A DNA stretch of 64,000 bases from Bacillota bacterium (GCA_023391635.1 JAEWAQ010000012.1:1-64000), one strand, 5' to 3'; shown: positions 49,727 through 59,730, numbered from the stretch's first letter. Notes: generated from the letters alone by a model not told the origin. Numbers and translations are program-made.

Positions 49727-51010
49727 TTGTCTACAGTCGTCGTCGTAGGAACCCAGTGGGGAGACGAAGGAAAAGGGAAAATCACCGATTTTCTCGCGGA
49801 GAAGGCGGACGTAGTCGCCCGTTACCAAGGCGGCAACAATGCCGGCCATACGATTCTGATCCAGAACAAGAAGTATAAGCTGACGATGATTCCATCGGGG
49901 ATCTTTAATGAGAACAAGCTGTGCGTCATCGGCAACGGCATGGTCATCAACCCGGCCGCGCTGATCGAGGAAATCGAGTACATCCGCGAGAACGGATTTA
50001 CGACCGAGAACCTCAAGATCAGCGATCGCGCACATGTTATTATGCCCTATCACCTCGTGCTTGACGCGCTCGAAGAGGACCGCAAGGCAGACAACAAGAT
50101 CGGCACGACCCGCAAGGGGATCGGCCCCGCATATATGGATAAAGCGGCGCGTAACGGCATCCGGATCGCCGACCTGATGGTGGCGGAGGAGTTTACGGAG
50201 AAAGCCCGCCGGATGATCGCCGAGAAGAACCAAGTGATCACGCAGATGTACGGCGGCGAACCGCTGGACGCGGAAGCGATCATTCAAGAATACTTGGCGC
50301 ATGCCGAACAACTGCGCCCTTACGTGACCGACACATCGGTCGTGCTCAACGACGCGATCGACGATGGCAAGAAGGTGCTGTTCGAAGGCGCGCAAGGCGT
50401 CATGCTCGATATCGACCAAGGTACTTACCCGTTCGTGACGAGCTCCAATCCGTCTGCGGGCGGCGTGTGCATCGGCTCGGGCGTCGGACCTTCCCGCATC
50501 CAGGAAGTGATCGGCGTGGCCAAGGCCTATACGACTCGCGTGGGGGACGGTCCTTTCCCGACGGAGCTTCATGACGAGCTCGGCCAATGGATTCGCGACA
50601 AGGGCCACGAGTACGGCACGGTGACAGGGCGTCCGCGGCGCGTCGGCTGGTTCGACACGGTCGTCGTCCGGCATGCCCGCCGCGTCAGCGGCATCACGGG
50701 GCTGTCGCTCAATTCGCTGGACGTGCTGACTGGGCTCGAGAAGGTGAAGATCTGCACGGCTTATCGCTACCGCGGCGAATTGATGCACAACTACCCGGCG
50801 AATCTGAAGATTCTCGGGGAGTGCGAGGCGGTGTACGAAGAACTGCCGGGTTGGAGCGAGGATATCTCCGGCGCGAAGACGCTGGACGATCTGCCGGAGA
50901 CGACCCGTCGGTTCGTGGAGCGGGTGTCGGAGCTGACCGGCATTCCGATCGCCATCTTCTCGGTTGGCCGCAACCGCGAGCAGACGAACCAGGTAACTAA
51001 GATTTATTGA
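49727..51010 (+). CDS. purA: Adenylosuccinate synthetase
   Basis: 427 residues. It catalyses GTP-dependent conversion of IMP and aspartate to adenylosuccinate, the first committed step to AMP. The N-terminus STVVVVGTQWGDEGKGKITD holds the GTP-binding loop and catalytic Asp; NNAGHTI, GTTRKGIGPAY and the base-recognition region near the C-terminus are intact. The start is a TTG with GGAGGG upstream, giving the usual MSTVVVVGTQ. It stands alone with its own promoter and terminator, as in Bacillus. Confidence 0.98.
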   Translation: MSTVVVVGTQWGDEGKGKITDFLAEKADVVARYQGGNNAGHTILIQNKKYKLTMIPSGIFNENKLCVIGNGMVINPAALIEEIEYIRENGFTTENLKISDRAHVIMPYHLVLDALEEDRKADNKIGTTRKGIGPAYMDKAARNGIRIADLMVAEEFTEKARRMIAEKNQVITQMYGGEPLDAEAIIQEYLAHAEQLRPYVTDTSVVLNDAIDDGKKVLFEGAQGVMLDIDQGTYPFVTSSNPSAGGVCIGSGVGPSRIQEVIGVAKAYTTRVGDGPFPTELHDELGQWIRDKGHEYGTVTGRPRRVGWFDTVVVRHARRVSGITGLSLNSLDVLTGLEKVKICTAYRYRGELMHNYPANLKILGECEAVYEELPGWSEDISGAKTLDDLPETTRRFVERVSELTGIPIAIFSVGRNREQTNQVTKIY

Positions 51011-51037
51011 ATAGGGACGGTTAGTCCGTTGGGCCAT

Positions 51038-51073
51038 AACGCTTGTTCCTTCTTGAGGGGAACAAGTGTTTTT
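51038..51073 (+). terminator. Intrinsic terminator after purA
   Basis: AACGCTTGTTCC pairs with GGAACAAGTGTT (one wobble) and is followed by TTTTCG. Confidence 0.9.
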
Positions 51074-51222
51074 CGTTGTTGTGGTTTGATCGGGTTGCGG
51101 CGGTCGGTAGGGGTAAGGGAGTCGCTAAATGAGGGTTTAGTCGAATGTTCGGTTAAAGCATGGCAAGTTTGCCCATACTGAAAACTATTGGACTAGAAAG
51201 ATAGATTTCAGGAGGCAGCAAC

Positions 51223-52002
51223 ATGTGGAGATGGCTGGCCTGGGCGGCGCGGATCGCGGCGACGGCGCTGCTGCTCAGTTTCCTTAGCATATGGACAACG
51301 GGATACATCGTGAATAGTTATATGGAGACACTGCTGAAGCAGTTGAATTTGCCGCTTCAGACGCAGCCGTTTGCGCTGTCCGGCGTATGGGGTAAGCTAT
51401 GGGGCGCAAGTCCCGTGACAGGGGAGAAGGAGCGGGCAGGAGAGAGTAGGGACGATATCGCATCGTCGAACTCGCCGAGTCGCAACGGTCAGCCGGACAG
51501 GTCGAGCGTTAATGAGTCGTCTGTCGACCGGAGCGGTCAGGGCAATGCGGAGTTTCCGGTTGACGGGCAGAGCGCCCCTGAAAGCGGCGAATCGCCGTCG
51601 GACAAGGGAGATGGCGCTAGCGGCGCGTATCCGGACGGTGCAGGCGGTCGCATGGGAGAGCCTGAAAACACGCAACCGCCTGCCGAGGGCGATGCGAAAG
51701 GATCCGCCGCAGGTGATGTCGATGGAGCGGTTCCGGTTTTCGGCGCTGAGGATCGTGCGTCGGCATTGTCGGACGAGCAGCGCCAGGCGCTGAACGCGAT
51801 CATGTCCAAGTTGAATGGAGAGCAGCTCGGCGCACTGTCCGGCTATCTGGAAGACGGCTTGACGCCGGAAGAGTTGACTGCGGTTCAAGACCTGATCAAG
51901 CCATCGTTGACGGATTCGGAGTATGCGCAGATCATGGATGCGCTCGCGCCTGGCCGTGCGAATGCAGATGAATCTACCGGGACCTCGCCGGATCGCGAAT
52001 GA
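51223..52002 (+). CDS. Hypothetical membrane-anchored protein, low-complexity middle
   Basis: 259 residues. One N-terminal membrane helix (IAATALLLSFLSIWTTGYIV) is followed by a segment that may associate with the membrane (about 30-65), then ~110 residues rich in Ser, Gly, Asp, Glu and Pro, likely disordered. A folded helical C-terminal domain (about 178-245) has LSDEQRQALNAIMSKLNGEQ and LTPEELTAVQDLIKPSLTD. I do not recognise the family. AGGAGGCAGCAAC precedes the ATG. The position between purA and the M23 peptidase suggests an envelope role, but nothing in the sequence proves it. Confidence 0.7.
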   Translation: MWRWLAWAARIAATALLLSFLSIWTTGYIVNSYMETLLKQLNLPLQTQPFALSGVWGKLWGASPVTGEKERAGESRDDIASSNSPSRNGQPDRSSVNESSVDRSGQGNAEFPVDGQSAPESGESPSDKGDGASGAYPDGAGGRMGEPENTQPPAEGDAKGSAAGDVDGAVPVFGAEDRASALSDEQRQALNAIMSKLNGEQLGALSGYLEDGLTPEELTAVQDLIKPSLTDSEYAQIMDALAPGRANADESTGTSPDRE

Positions 52003-52157
52003 AAGCCGTTCGAAAATATGCCAGTAACCGCCAGTAATGGGTCTGAAGTAGGGAGATGAGGAAATTTTCATCTGGGAACCTCCTAACATTGCAACGATTT
52101 CATAAAGCTTGAAAAGTACTGTTGTAACAAGGGTTAGAAGCGATAAAAACGTCAATA

Positions 52158-52196
52158 AAACACTGCCCCCGGCATTTGCGGGTTGGCAGTGTTTGA
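52158..52196. terminator. Strong hairpin between two plus-strand genes
   Basis: AACACTGCC pairs with GGCAGTGTT, with inner CCCG/CGGG. T-rich sequence follows on the minus strand (TTTTATTG) more clearly than on the plus strand (TGACATT). The rest of the 376-base gap 52003-52378 shows no gene. Confidence 0.6.
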
Positions 52197-52378
52197 CATT
52201 ATATGGCAAACAAACGTCTGTTTGGCTGTTGAATTTGATAAAGATATGCTAAAGTAGGATTCGGGCTTGACAGAGATTGGGAATATAGAACTGATACGAA
52301 AATAAGATTCGTAGTTCCAACGTCATAGTTAATAATTGCACTTATTGTTTCATATCATACGATTCGAAGGAGAAGATC

Positions 52379-53830
52379 ATGGCCGTTTTCAGGGGAACGG
52401 ATCGAATCCGGAGAGCAACAACTGCCGTCAAGAAGAATCTCCGGCATGTTCGATCTACTAGCTTGAAAGGAATAACATTTGTTCATAAAAAACTGTTGCC
52501 GCAAGTTCAAACATTCGCAAGAAGCTATCGCGGGCCGATCGCCGTCACACTCGTGGCCGTACTGGGCGTAACGTCAGTCGCGATTGCCGGACAGCAATAC
52601 GTTCAGGCCAATATGAAAGACTATTACCGTGTGTACGTGAACGGTTCGCCGATCGGCGAGATTAGCTCTGACGCCAAAGTGGAGCAATGGATGGACGCCA
52701 AGGCAGCCGCGCTTAGCCGCGCGAACTCCCCTGTGGTAGAGGAACTGGACGAGAACCAGATCGAATACCGCACTGAAAGGGCTTACAAGTTCGTGCCGGA
52801 CGATGAAGCGACACTGACGACTCTGGCCGGTCAGGTCAAGACGCATGCGGTAGGCGTGGAAGTCTGGGTAGGCGGCAAGGTCGTTGGGGTTGTCCGGGAT
52901 AAAGAGACGGCGAACGCACTGCTCGACAGGGTGAAGGAGAAGTACGTGCCGGAAGGCGCCAAGGTCGTGCAGACGGTAGCCAAGAAATCTTCCACGCCCC
53001 ACACGATGACGCTGGCGTTCGCGGCCCCTTCGGAAGATCAGGCGGAGGCACCTGCGGCGGACGAAGGGCCGCAACTGAAGGTCACCTCGCTCAAGATCGC
53101 GGAGCAGGTTGGGCTGTTGACGGTTACCCTCAAGGACGTCGCGCTGTCGGACCCGGAAGCTCTCTATCGGCATTTGGCCGGCGAGAGCGAGTCGTCCGGG
53201 GAGCCCTTGGCGGTGCAGTCCGTCGAAGAACTCACGCAAGTGGAGACGATCGCGGCGGCGACCGAATATCAGAACAGCAGCGATCTGCGCAAGGGCACGA
53301 CGAAGGTCGCGCGCCAGGGCAAGGATGGCCAGAAGCAGGTCACCTACAAGCAAGTGAAGATCAACGGTGAGCTGCTGCAGGAAGAAGTCGTAGCCGAGCA
53401 GGTGCTCCAAGAACCTGTTTCCAAGCTGGTACTTAGAGGAACCAAGGTCATCCCGGGAGAAGGCACAGGCAAGTTCGCCTGGCCGGTATCCGGTCATCGG
53501 ATCACGAGCACGATGGGCAAGCGCTGGGGCACGATGCATAACGGTATCGACATGATCGGGCGGAGCGCCATCAAGGCTGCCGATAACGGCGTGATAGAGC
53601 AAGTCATCTATAGCAAGAGCGGACTGGGCAATCATGTCGTCATCAATCACAAGAACGGCTACAAAACGGTATACGGACACATGAAGAGCATCAGCGTGAA
53701 GAAGGGCCAAGTCGTCGAGAAAGGCGAAGCGATTGGCGTCATGGGCAACACAGGCCATTCCACGGGTACGCACTTGCATTTTGAAATCCACTTGAACGGC
53801 AAGCTGAAAAATCCGTTGAACTATCTATAA
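52379..53830 (+). CDS. M23-family peptidoglycan endopeptidase with G5 domain
   Basis: 483 residues. A membrane anchor lies at about residues 45-65 (IAVTLVAVLGVTSVAIAG). A central region (about 80-290) precedes a G5 domain (TQVETIAAATEYQNSSDLRK through EEVVAEQVLQEPVSKLVLRG). The C-terminal LytM/M23 domain has the zinc ligands H-x3-D in MHNGIDM and H-x-H in GTHLHFEI. It should cleave peptide cross-links of peptidoglycan outside the membrane. It lies upstream of walRK, whose regulon in related bacteria consists of wall hydrolases. Confidence 0.9.
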   Translation: MAVFRGTDRIRRATTAVKKNLRHVRSTSLKGITFVHKKLLPQVQTFARSYRGPIAVTLVAVLGVTSVAIAGQQYVQANMKDYYRVYVNGSPIGEISSDAKVEQWMDAKAAALSRANSPVVEELDENQIEYRTERAYKFVPDDEATLTTLAGQVKTHAVGVEVWVGGKVVGVVRDKETANALLDRVKEKYVPEGAKVVQTVAKKSSTPHTMTLAFAAPSEDQAEAPAADEGPQLKVTSLKIAEQVGLLTVTLKDVALSDPEALYRHLAGESESSGEPLAVQSVEELTQVETIAAATEYQNSSDLRKGTTKVARQGKDGQKQVTYKQVKINGELLQEEVVAEQVLQEPVSKLVLRGTKVIPGEGTGKFAWPVSGHRITSTMGKRWGTMHNGIDMIGRSAIKAADNGVIEQVIYSKSGLGNHVVINHKNGYKTVYGHMKSISVKKGQVVEKGEAIGVMGNTGHSTGTHLHFEIHLNGKLKNPLNYL

Positions 53831-53844
53831 AGCATTGTTTCATG

Positions 53845-53883
53845 AGCGGCCAAGCGAGAGGAAATCTCGTTTGGCCGCTTTCG
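53845..53883 (+). terminator. Intrinsic terminator after the M23 gene
   Basis: AGCGGCCAAGCGAGA pairs with TCTCGTTTGGCCGCT (with G-U pairs) around loop GGAAA and is followed by TTCGTG. Beyond it, to 54129, I see no further gene. Confidence 0.75.
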
Positions 53884-54129
53884 TGTTGCAGCTGCGCTGA
53901 CGGACAACTTGTCTCCAGTTTTGATTCTCGATTGCGGCAAAGCATGAATCGCCAACCGCTTCATAAGTCACTTACCACCAAATAACATTTTCTAAACGCA
54001 TCGTGCGTACTTGACTGCTCGGTGCCTATCCTCCGTGCGCTCTATCGCCGCCGCGATAGCTGGTCCGAGCCCAATATGGTAAGATAGAGAGCAGATTATA
54101 GCTTCCGAAGCCAAGGAGGCGGCGCGCAT

Positions 54130-54873
54130 ATGCCGGGTAAAATACTGGTCGTGGACGACGAGCGGCCGATTGCGGATATTCTGAAGTTTAATTTGGAAAA
54201 AGAAGGATACGAGGTCGTCTGCGCATTCGACGGCGGAGAAGCGGTACGGCTGGCGTTCGAGGAGGATCCGGACCTTATCCTGCTCGACCTGATGCTGCCG
54301 GTCAAGGACGGGATGGACGTATGCCGCGAGGTGCGATCCCGCCTGTCAACGCCGATCATCATGCTGACGGCCAAAGATACGGAGATTGACAAGGTGCTGG
54401 GCTTGGAACTCGGAGCCGACGATTACGTGACCAAGCCGTTCGGAACGCGCGAGCTGCTGGCCCGGGTGAAGGCGCATCTGCGTCGCCAGCGGAATCTCGA
54501 TTCGCCGCGCGGCGGCGAGGGGAGCGCGGCTCAGGACGCGGAGCCGCAAGGGCTCAAGCTGTTCAATCTGTTCATCGATACGGACATGTACGTCGTATAC
54601 AAGAACGGGCAGCCGCTCGATCTGACGCATCGGGAGTTCGAGTTGCTGCATTACCTGGCGCGCAACAGCGGCAAGGTGATGACGCGTGAGCATCTGCTGC
54701 AGGCGGTATGGGGGTTCGAATACTTCGGCGACGTGCGGACGGTGGACGTGACGATCCGTCGCCTGCGCGAGAAGATCGAAGATGATCCGAGCCGTCCTGA
54801 CATCATCATGACCCGCCGCGGGCTCGGCTATCTGATGCGGAATCCGCGCGCGACGGGCGGTTATTCGGGATGA
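54130..54873 (+). CDS. walR: Response regulator WalR (YycF)
   Basis: 247 residues. OmpR-type regulator. Receiver: ILVVDDERPIADILKFNLEK, phospho-acceptor Asp in LILLDLMLPVKDG, Lys in YVTKPFGTRELLARVKAH. The winged helix has HREFELLHYLARNSGKVMT and VDVTIRRLREKIE. With WalK it is the essential regulator of wall metabolism in Firmicutes. CCAAGGAGGCGG precedes the ATG. The stop overlaps walK by 4 bases. Confidence 0.97.
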   Translation: MPGKILVVDDERPIADILKFNLEKEGYEVVCAFDGGEAVRLAFEEDPDLILLDLMLPVKDGMDVCREVRSRLSTPIIMLTAKDTEIDKVLGLELGADDYVTKPFGTRELLARVKAHLRRQRNLDSPRGGEGSAAQDAEPQGLKLFNLFIDTDMYVVYKNGQPLDLTHREFELLHYLARNSGKVMTREHLLQAVWGFEYFGDVRTVDVTIRRLREKIEDDPSRPDIIMTRRGLGYLMRNPRATGGYSG

Positions 54874-56699
54874 AGCTGCTCCGGGTCCTCCGCAGCATTC
54901 AAGTCAAGCTCATCCTGATGGTGCTGATGCTGATTCTGATCGCGGTACAGCTGATCGGCGTGTACTTCATCAGCACGATGAAAAGCTCGCTGATCGACAA
55001 TTTTACGACCAACCTGAACGACCAGGCGAATTTCCTGACCAGTCTGTCCGCCACAGCGCTGTCGCAGCAGGATGAGAATGACAGCGCGAACCCGGAAGCC
55101 GGAGGGGATTTGGACGTGCTCGCCGGCAACTTGCCCAGCTTCAGCGGGGCCGAGATCCAGGTGCTGGACGCGAGCGGCCGGGTGCTTATTGCTTCGAAGC
55201 AGACGCAGCCATCGATCGTCGGGCGCAAAAATACTTCCCTGCTGGTCAGCCGGGCGTTACAGCGGATACCCGACAATGAAGAAGAGATTATCGATGACGA
55301 CAACATTCGCAAGAAAGTGATCGCCAAGCCCGTCATCAGCGAAGGCAAAGTGGTCGGCGTCGTCTACATCGCGGCGTCGATGACGGACCTGTACGAGACG
55401 GTCGAGCGGATCAACCGGATCTTCGTCTCGGCGATTCTGATCGCGCTCGGACTCACCGCCTTGCTGGGCGTCCTGCTGGCCGGCACGATCACGTCGCCGA
55501 TCAAAGTGCTGACGCGGCAGGCGACGGCGGTGGCGGAAGGCCGCTTCGATCAGCGGGTTCCGGTGCTTGGCACCGACGAGATCGGGCAGCTCAGCGCCGC
55601 TTTCAACGACATGACCGACAGGCTCAGCGAAGCGCTGGCGCTGAACGAGGAAGAGAAGGAGAAGCTGACGAGCGTCCTGACCAACATGAATGACGGGGTG
55701 CTGGCGACGGATGAGCTGGGGAGCATCATCATCTCCAACCGGCGCGCGGACGAGCTGCTCGGCTCCGGCGCCTGGGAAGGCCGCACGCTGTCCGAAGCGC
55801 TGAACGTGGACAAGGCTCCGATCGCGAAGACGCTCGGAGGCGAAGCCTCCTGGATGGTGCTGCGGCGGGAGACGGAGGAGAGCGGGGACGAGGCGATCAT
55901 CCGCGTCACGCTGACGCCGATCCGCTCCCGCGACCGCGGTGTGGCCGGCGCTATCGCCGTGCTGCATGACGTGACCGAAGCGGAGAAGCTGGAGCAGGCG
56001 CGGCGAGAGTTCGTGGCGAACGTGTCGCACGAGCTGCGCACGCCGCTGACGACGATCAAGAGCTATGCGGAGGCGTTGGACGACGGGGCGATGGACGAAC
56101 GGGAGCTGGCCAGAGGATTCGTCGGCGTCATCCGCAACGAGACCGAGCGGATGATCCGGCTCGTCAGCGATCTGCTGCACCTGTCGCGGTTCGATTCCCG
56201 CCGCGTTCAACTGCGGCGCGAGAAGACGAACATGCTCGAGATGCTCGAGGAGGTCGTGGACCGGTTCTCGTTCCAGCTGAGGCAGAAGGCGATTACCGCG
56301 ACGGTGCAGGCCGCGCCGAAGCTGAAGCCGGCTTGGCTGGACCGGGACGGCATCGACCAGGTGCTGGACAATCTCGTCTCGAATGCGATCAAGTATACGC
56401 TGGACGGCGGCAAGATCGTGCTGTCTGCCGCGTATAACGAGGGCGGGCACTTGACCGTCGCCGTGAAGGATACCGGCATCGGCATTCCGCGCAAGGATCT
56501 GGAGCGTATATTCGATCGGTTCTACCGGGTCGACAAGGCGCGATCCCGCAGCATGGGCGGCACGGGCCTGGGCTTGTCCATTGCCCGGGAAATCGTCCGC
56601 GCGCACGGCGGCACAATCGCGCTTGAGTCGGAAGTCGGCGTCGGGACGGTCGTAACCGTGACGCTGCCGGTCGTGCGGGAAGGAAGTGAGCCGGCATGA
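54870..56699 (+). CDS. walK: Sensor histidine kinase WalK (YycG)
   Basis: 609 residues. Two membrane helices (about 10-32 and 180-205) flank an extracytoplasmic PAS-like domain. HAMP (about 205-255), cytoplasmic PAS (about 265-370) and HisKA follow, with the phospho-accepting His in ANVSHELRTPLTTIKS. The ATPase has N box DNLVSNAIKYT and G boxes DTGIGIPRKDL and GGTGLGLSIA. It responds to wall and lipid II status. Overlaps of 4 bases at both ends show tight operon structure. Confidence 0.97.
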   Translation: MKLLRVLRSIQVKLILMVLMLILIAVQLIGVYFISTMKSSLIDNFTTNLNDQANFLTSLSATALSQQDENDSANPEAGGDLDVLAGNLPSFSGAEIQVLDASGRVLIASKQTQPSIVGRKNTSLLVSRALQRIPDNEEEIIDDDNIRKKVIAKPVISEGKVVGVVYIAASMTDLYETVERINRIFVSAILIALGLTALLGVLLAGTITSPIKVLTRQATAVAEGRFDQRVPVLGTDEIGQLSAAFNDMTDRLSEALALNEEEKEKLTSVLTNMNDGVLATDELGSIIISNRRADELLGSGAWEGRTLSEALNVDKAPIAKTLGGEASWMVLRRETEESGDEAIIRVTLTPIRSRDRGVAGAIAVLHDVTEAEKLEQARREFVANVSHELRTPLTTIKSYAEALDDGAMDERELARGFVGVIRNETERMIRLVSDLLHLSRFDSRRVQLRREKTNMLEMLEEVVDRFSFQLRQKAITATVQAAPKLKPAWLDRDGIDQVLDNLVSNAIKYTLDGGKIVLSAAYNEGGHLTVAVKDTGIGIPRKDLERIFDRFYRVDKARSRSMGGTGLGLSIAREIVRAHGGTIALESEVGVGTVVTVTLPVVREGSEPA

Positions 56700-57997
56700 T
56701 GGAGAAGCTGAAGTCCGTATTGCTGGGGCTGCTCGTCATCGTGAGTCTGGTGCAAAGCTATTTTCTCGCCTACAGCATGCCCAGCCTGGAAGCCAAGGTG
56801 AATACGAACCAGGATTACGTGACGGCGGAGCCGCTCGGTTCCAAGGAAGAAGTGAAGAACCTGATCTTTCCCGAGCAGATCATCCTGCACCGGGGCGAAG
56901 ACAAGCATACCGTATTTTATCCGGACAACGCGCCTTATTACGACTTGATCATGACATTGCTCAAAGGCCGCGATTTCAAAGGGTTCCAGCGCAGTGGCGA
57001 CATGGTGAACTGGGATCAAGTGCGGCGCGAGGACCAGGGGCTGGAGCTTAGGTTCGGGCGTCCGATCCCATTCGCTCTGCTGCAGAACGTGTTCAAGATC
57101 GACACGGACTTCCTGTTCTTCGGAGATTCGATCGATCGCATCTGGATCTATGTCCGCAAAGACAGCGAGGAAGTGCGCGCGTTCTTCTTCAGCGCCGACG
57201 GGCGCAACGTCTATGAGTCCCAGCGAGCGGACTTGACCGTAAGAGACGTGTCGACCAACGTCGGGTTCGGCGAATTTTGGACGCCGTACCGGACGACGGA
57301 CGGCAGGCTGTATGTGCCGGATGAGCCGTATGACAAGGCCGTGTCCATGCAAGTGGAGATCAGCCGATACACGACCGAGCAGATGCAACGCAGCTTGTTC
57401 TTCGACCCGAGCGTGACCCGCGTGATCCCGGAAAGCGCAGACGGCAATCTGATCTATACCGACTGGAAGCGAAGCCTGAAGGTCAGCGAGGACGGCGGCT
57501 GGATCAACTTCACCGACCTGGTTGCGCCGACGGAGGGTCAGACGGATCCGGTCGGCAACGTCACGGGGGCCGTGCGGTTCATTAATCAGCATGGCGGGTG
57601 GAATGGTCAGTACAATCTGACGCAAGGAAGCGAGCCGGACTCGGATAACGACGTGCGTTTTCAGCAGTACTACAACAAAGTGCCGGTGCTGCCCGTGCCG
57701 GGATTAACCTTCGGTTACATGCAGCTCAAGATGCAGCAGGGCACGGTGACGTCGTATGAGCGATCGTTGATTCTGATGGACAGCCTGCCGGCGAACCGCA
57801 AGAGCCGCGTATTGCCAGGAGGCGACGAGCTTCGCAAACTGATCGGCGAAGGAGACTTCGATTCGAGAGTGGAATCGCTGCTGCCGGCCTATCGGCCGAC
57901 GCTGGAGGAAGACGTTATCACGTTGAATCCGGTCTGGGCAGTGCGCCTGGCAAACGGCAAGCTGCAGATCGTTGCGGACTCCACGCCTGCTCCATAA
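56696..57997 (+). CDS. yycH: WalK-regulatory protein YycH
   Basis: 433 residues. One N-terminal membrane helix (VLLGLLVIVSLVQSYFLAYS) and a large extracytoplasmic part with YycH-family patterns such as LIFPEQIILHRGEDKHTVFY. With YycI it controls WalK through the membrane (negatively in Bacillus). It starts within the last codons of walK. Length is typical. Confidence 0.93.
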   Translation: MMEKLKSVLLGLLVIVSLVQSYFLAYSMPSLEAKVNTNQDYVTAEPLGSKEEVKNLIFPEQIILHRGEDKHTVFYPDNAPYYDLIMTLLKGRDFKGFQRSGDMVNWDQVRREDQGLELRFGRPIPFALLQNVFKIDTDFLFFGDSIDRIWIYVRKDSEEVRAFFFSADGRNVYESQRADLTVRDVSTNVGFGEFWTPYRTTDGRLYVPDEPYDKAVSMQVEISRYTTEQMQRSLFFDPSVTRVIPESADGNLIYTDWKRSLKVSEDGGWINFTDLVAPTEGQTDPVGNVTGAVRFINQHGGWNGQYNLTQGSEPDSDNDVRFQQYYNKVPVLPVPGLTFGYMQLKMQQGTVTSYERSLILMDSLPANRKSRVLPGGDELRKLIGEGDFDSRVESLLPAYRPTLEEDVITLNPVWAVRLANGKLQIVADSTPAP

Positions 57998-58065
57998 GGG
58001 GCGGTCGGTCCATTTTCCAATGAGGACGGCTTGGACGTTTCTTCTTGATTAGGGAGGTGGAAGGG

Positions 58066-58860
58066 ATGGACTGGGGACGGGCCAAGAGCGTGCTGATTGT
58101 CGCTTTCCTCATGTTGAACGTGCTGCTCGGCTATCAATTGTGGATGGAATGGCGGTCGCAGGTCGGTTCTTCCGTCGATTGGACGTCCCTTCCGGTGGCG
58201 ACGCGGCAGGTCATGCAGGAGAAGGGCATCAGCCTCAATGCGCGCATCCCGGCGGAGACGCCGTCGCTGCGCAACTTGACGTACAAGCTGAAGGCCATGC
58301 CGCCAGATGGCGCGGACGGGCGCATCCCGCTGACGGAACCGCAGGAAGCGCGGATCGTGTTCAACCCGCAGGAACTCGACGAAGCGCTCGGCCGGGTCAT
58401 CCCGGAGCTCGGCAAGTACGCCTACGACGACCCGGCGAGCCGGGTGGGAGTGTTCGTGTTGAATCGGATGGTGGATGGCCTGCCCGTGTTCGACTTGCAT
58501 CTGGAGCTGTTCAATAGCGAGCAGAAAATTCAAGCTTATCGGCAGGATAACGCGCAGATCCTCGGTTCCGAAACGGTCGAGCCGCAGCAGGTGCTTGCGG
58601 CTTCCAAAGCGGCGGCGCTGCTTATCGAGAACTATTTGCCGGCGGGGTCGGTCATCAAGGATATCCGGCTCGGGTATCATGGGCAAATATTTCCTGATGC
58701 GGACGTGCAGGTTTCTGCTCCATCTTGGAGGGTTTTGTTGGAAAATGGCGAAGTGTACTATGTACATGCCGTCAACGCCGACGTGACGACCGGGTCAGGC
58801 GACGAGCCCGCGCAGGCGCAGGTGGACGGATCGGCGGATTCCGCGGTGGAGGACAGCTAG
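58066..58860 (+). CDS. yycI: WalK-regulatory protein YycI
   Basis: 264 residues. N-terminal MDWGRAKSVLIVAFLMLNVL, the membrane anchor typical of YycI, then an extracytoplasmic domain structurally related to YycH (two repeats of about 90 residues). The ATG at 58066 directly follows GGGAGGTGGAAGGG; an in-frame ATG seven codons upstream lies before that site. It is part of the walRK-yycHI-walJ operon. Confidence 0.93.
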   Translation: MDWGRAKSVLIVAFLMLNVLLGYQLWMEWRSQVGSSVDWTSLPVATRQVMQEKGISLNARIPAETPSLRNLTYKLKAMPPDGADGRIPLTEPQEARIVFNPQELDEALGRVIPELGKYAYDDPASRVGVFVLNRMVDGLPVFDLHLELFNSEQKIQAYRQDNAQILGSETVEPQQVLAASKAAALLIENYLPAGSVIKDIRLGYHGQIFPDADVQVSAPSWRVLLENGEVYYVHAVNADVTTGSGDEPAQAQVDGSADSAVEDS

Positions 58861-58926
58861 ATTCAAGCGGCAGAATGGAAGAGTAGCAAGAGAGACAGGC
58901 AACACGGGAGAGGGTAAGGAAACGCG

Positions 58927-59730
58927 ATGAATTTACGATTCACGGTGCTGGCCAGCGGATCGACGGGCAATGCGACCGTTGTGTCCACGGACGAGGCGAC
59001 GGTGCTGGTTGATGCAGGGCTCAGCGGCAAGAAGATCGAGACGCTGATGGAACAGCGCGGCGTGTCGGGCAGCGATCTGGACGCCATCTTCGTCACGCAT
59101 GAGCATTCCGATCATATCAAGGGGCTTGGCGCATTCGCGCGGAAATACGAGCTGCCGGTCTACGCCAACGAGAAGACTTGGGCGGCGATGGCGAAGCTGG
59201 TGGGCGAGCTGCCGGATACGCAGCGGTGCGTGCTTGCGACGGACAGCGAGATGGAAATCGCCGATCTGCGGATCGAATCGTACGCGATCTCCCATGACGC
59301 GGCAGAACCGGTCGGCTATTGCTTCCAGGCGGACGGCGTCAAGCTGGGGCTGGCGACGGACATGGGCTACATGAGCGACAAAGTCATGCGCAGGCTGCTC
59401 GGAGCCGACGTGCTCGTGCTGGAATCCAACCACGATATCGAGATGCTCCGCATGGGGCGCTATCCTTGGAATATCAAACGGCGCATCCTGGGAGACACGG
59501 GCCACCTGTCGAACGAAGCCGCTGGAGAAGCGCTGTGCCGGCTGCTCTCAGGGTCTACGCGCAGAGTCTATTTGGCTCACTTGAGCTTGCAGCATAACCT
59601 GATGGATTTGGCCAAACTGACGGTGAATACAGTATTAGAAGACAACGGTTTTTTCTACCATAAGCATGAGTTTGCGCTTCATGATACGTACCCGGACACG
59701 CCGACGGAGTGGGATCTGGTGAAGGAGTAA
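58927..59730 (+). CDS. walJ: MBL-fold hydrolase WalJ (YycJ)
   Basis: 267 residues. Metallo-beta-lactamase fold with the metal motif THEHSDHIKG and later ISHDAAEP and HLSNEAAGEAL. YycJ proteins act as nucleases; in Bacillus YycJ has been connected with mismatch repair and with coordinating replication and wall synthesis. GGGAGAGGGTAAGG lies before the ATG. It follows yycI by 66 bases. Confidence 0.94.
   Translation: MNLRFTVLASGSTGNATVVSTDEATVLVDAGLSGKKIETLMEQRGVSGSDLDAIFVTHEHSDHIKGLGAFARKYELPVYANEKTWAAMAKLVGELPDTQRCVLATDSEMEIADLRIESYAISHDAAEPVGYCFQADGVKLGLATDMGYMSDKVMRRLLGADVLVLESNHDIEMLRMGRYPWNIKRRILGDTGHLSNEAAGEALCRLLSGSTRRVYLAHLSLQHNLMDLAKLTVNTVLEDNGFFYHKHEFALHDTYPDTPTEWDLVKE

Noticed and set aside
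49700..51037. 445-codon minus-strand frame opposite purA
   Set aside because: Shadow of purA; no domain pattern.
55257..56606. 449-codon minus-strand frame opposite walK
   Set aside because: Arg/His/Gln-rich translation typical of an antisense shadow; walK is certain.
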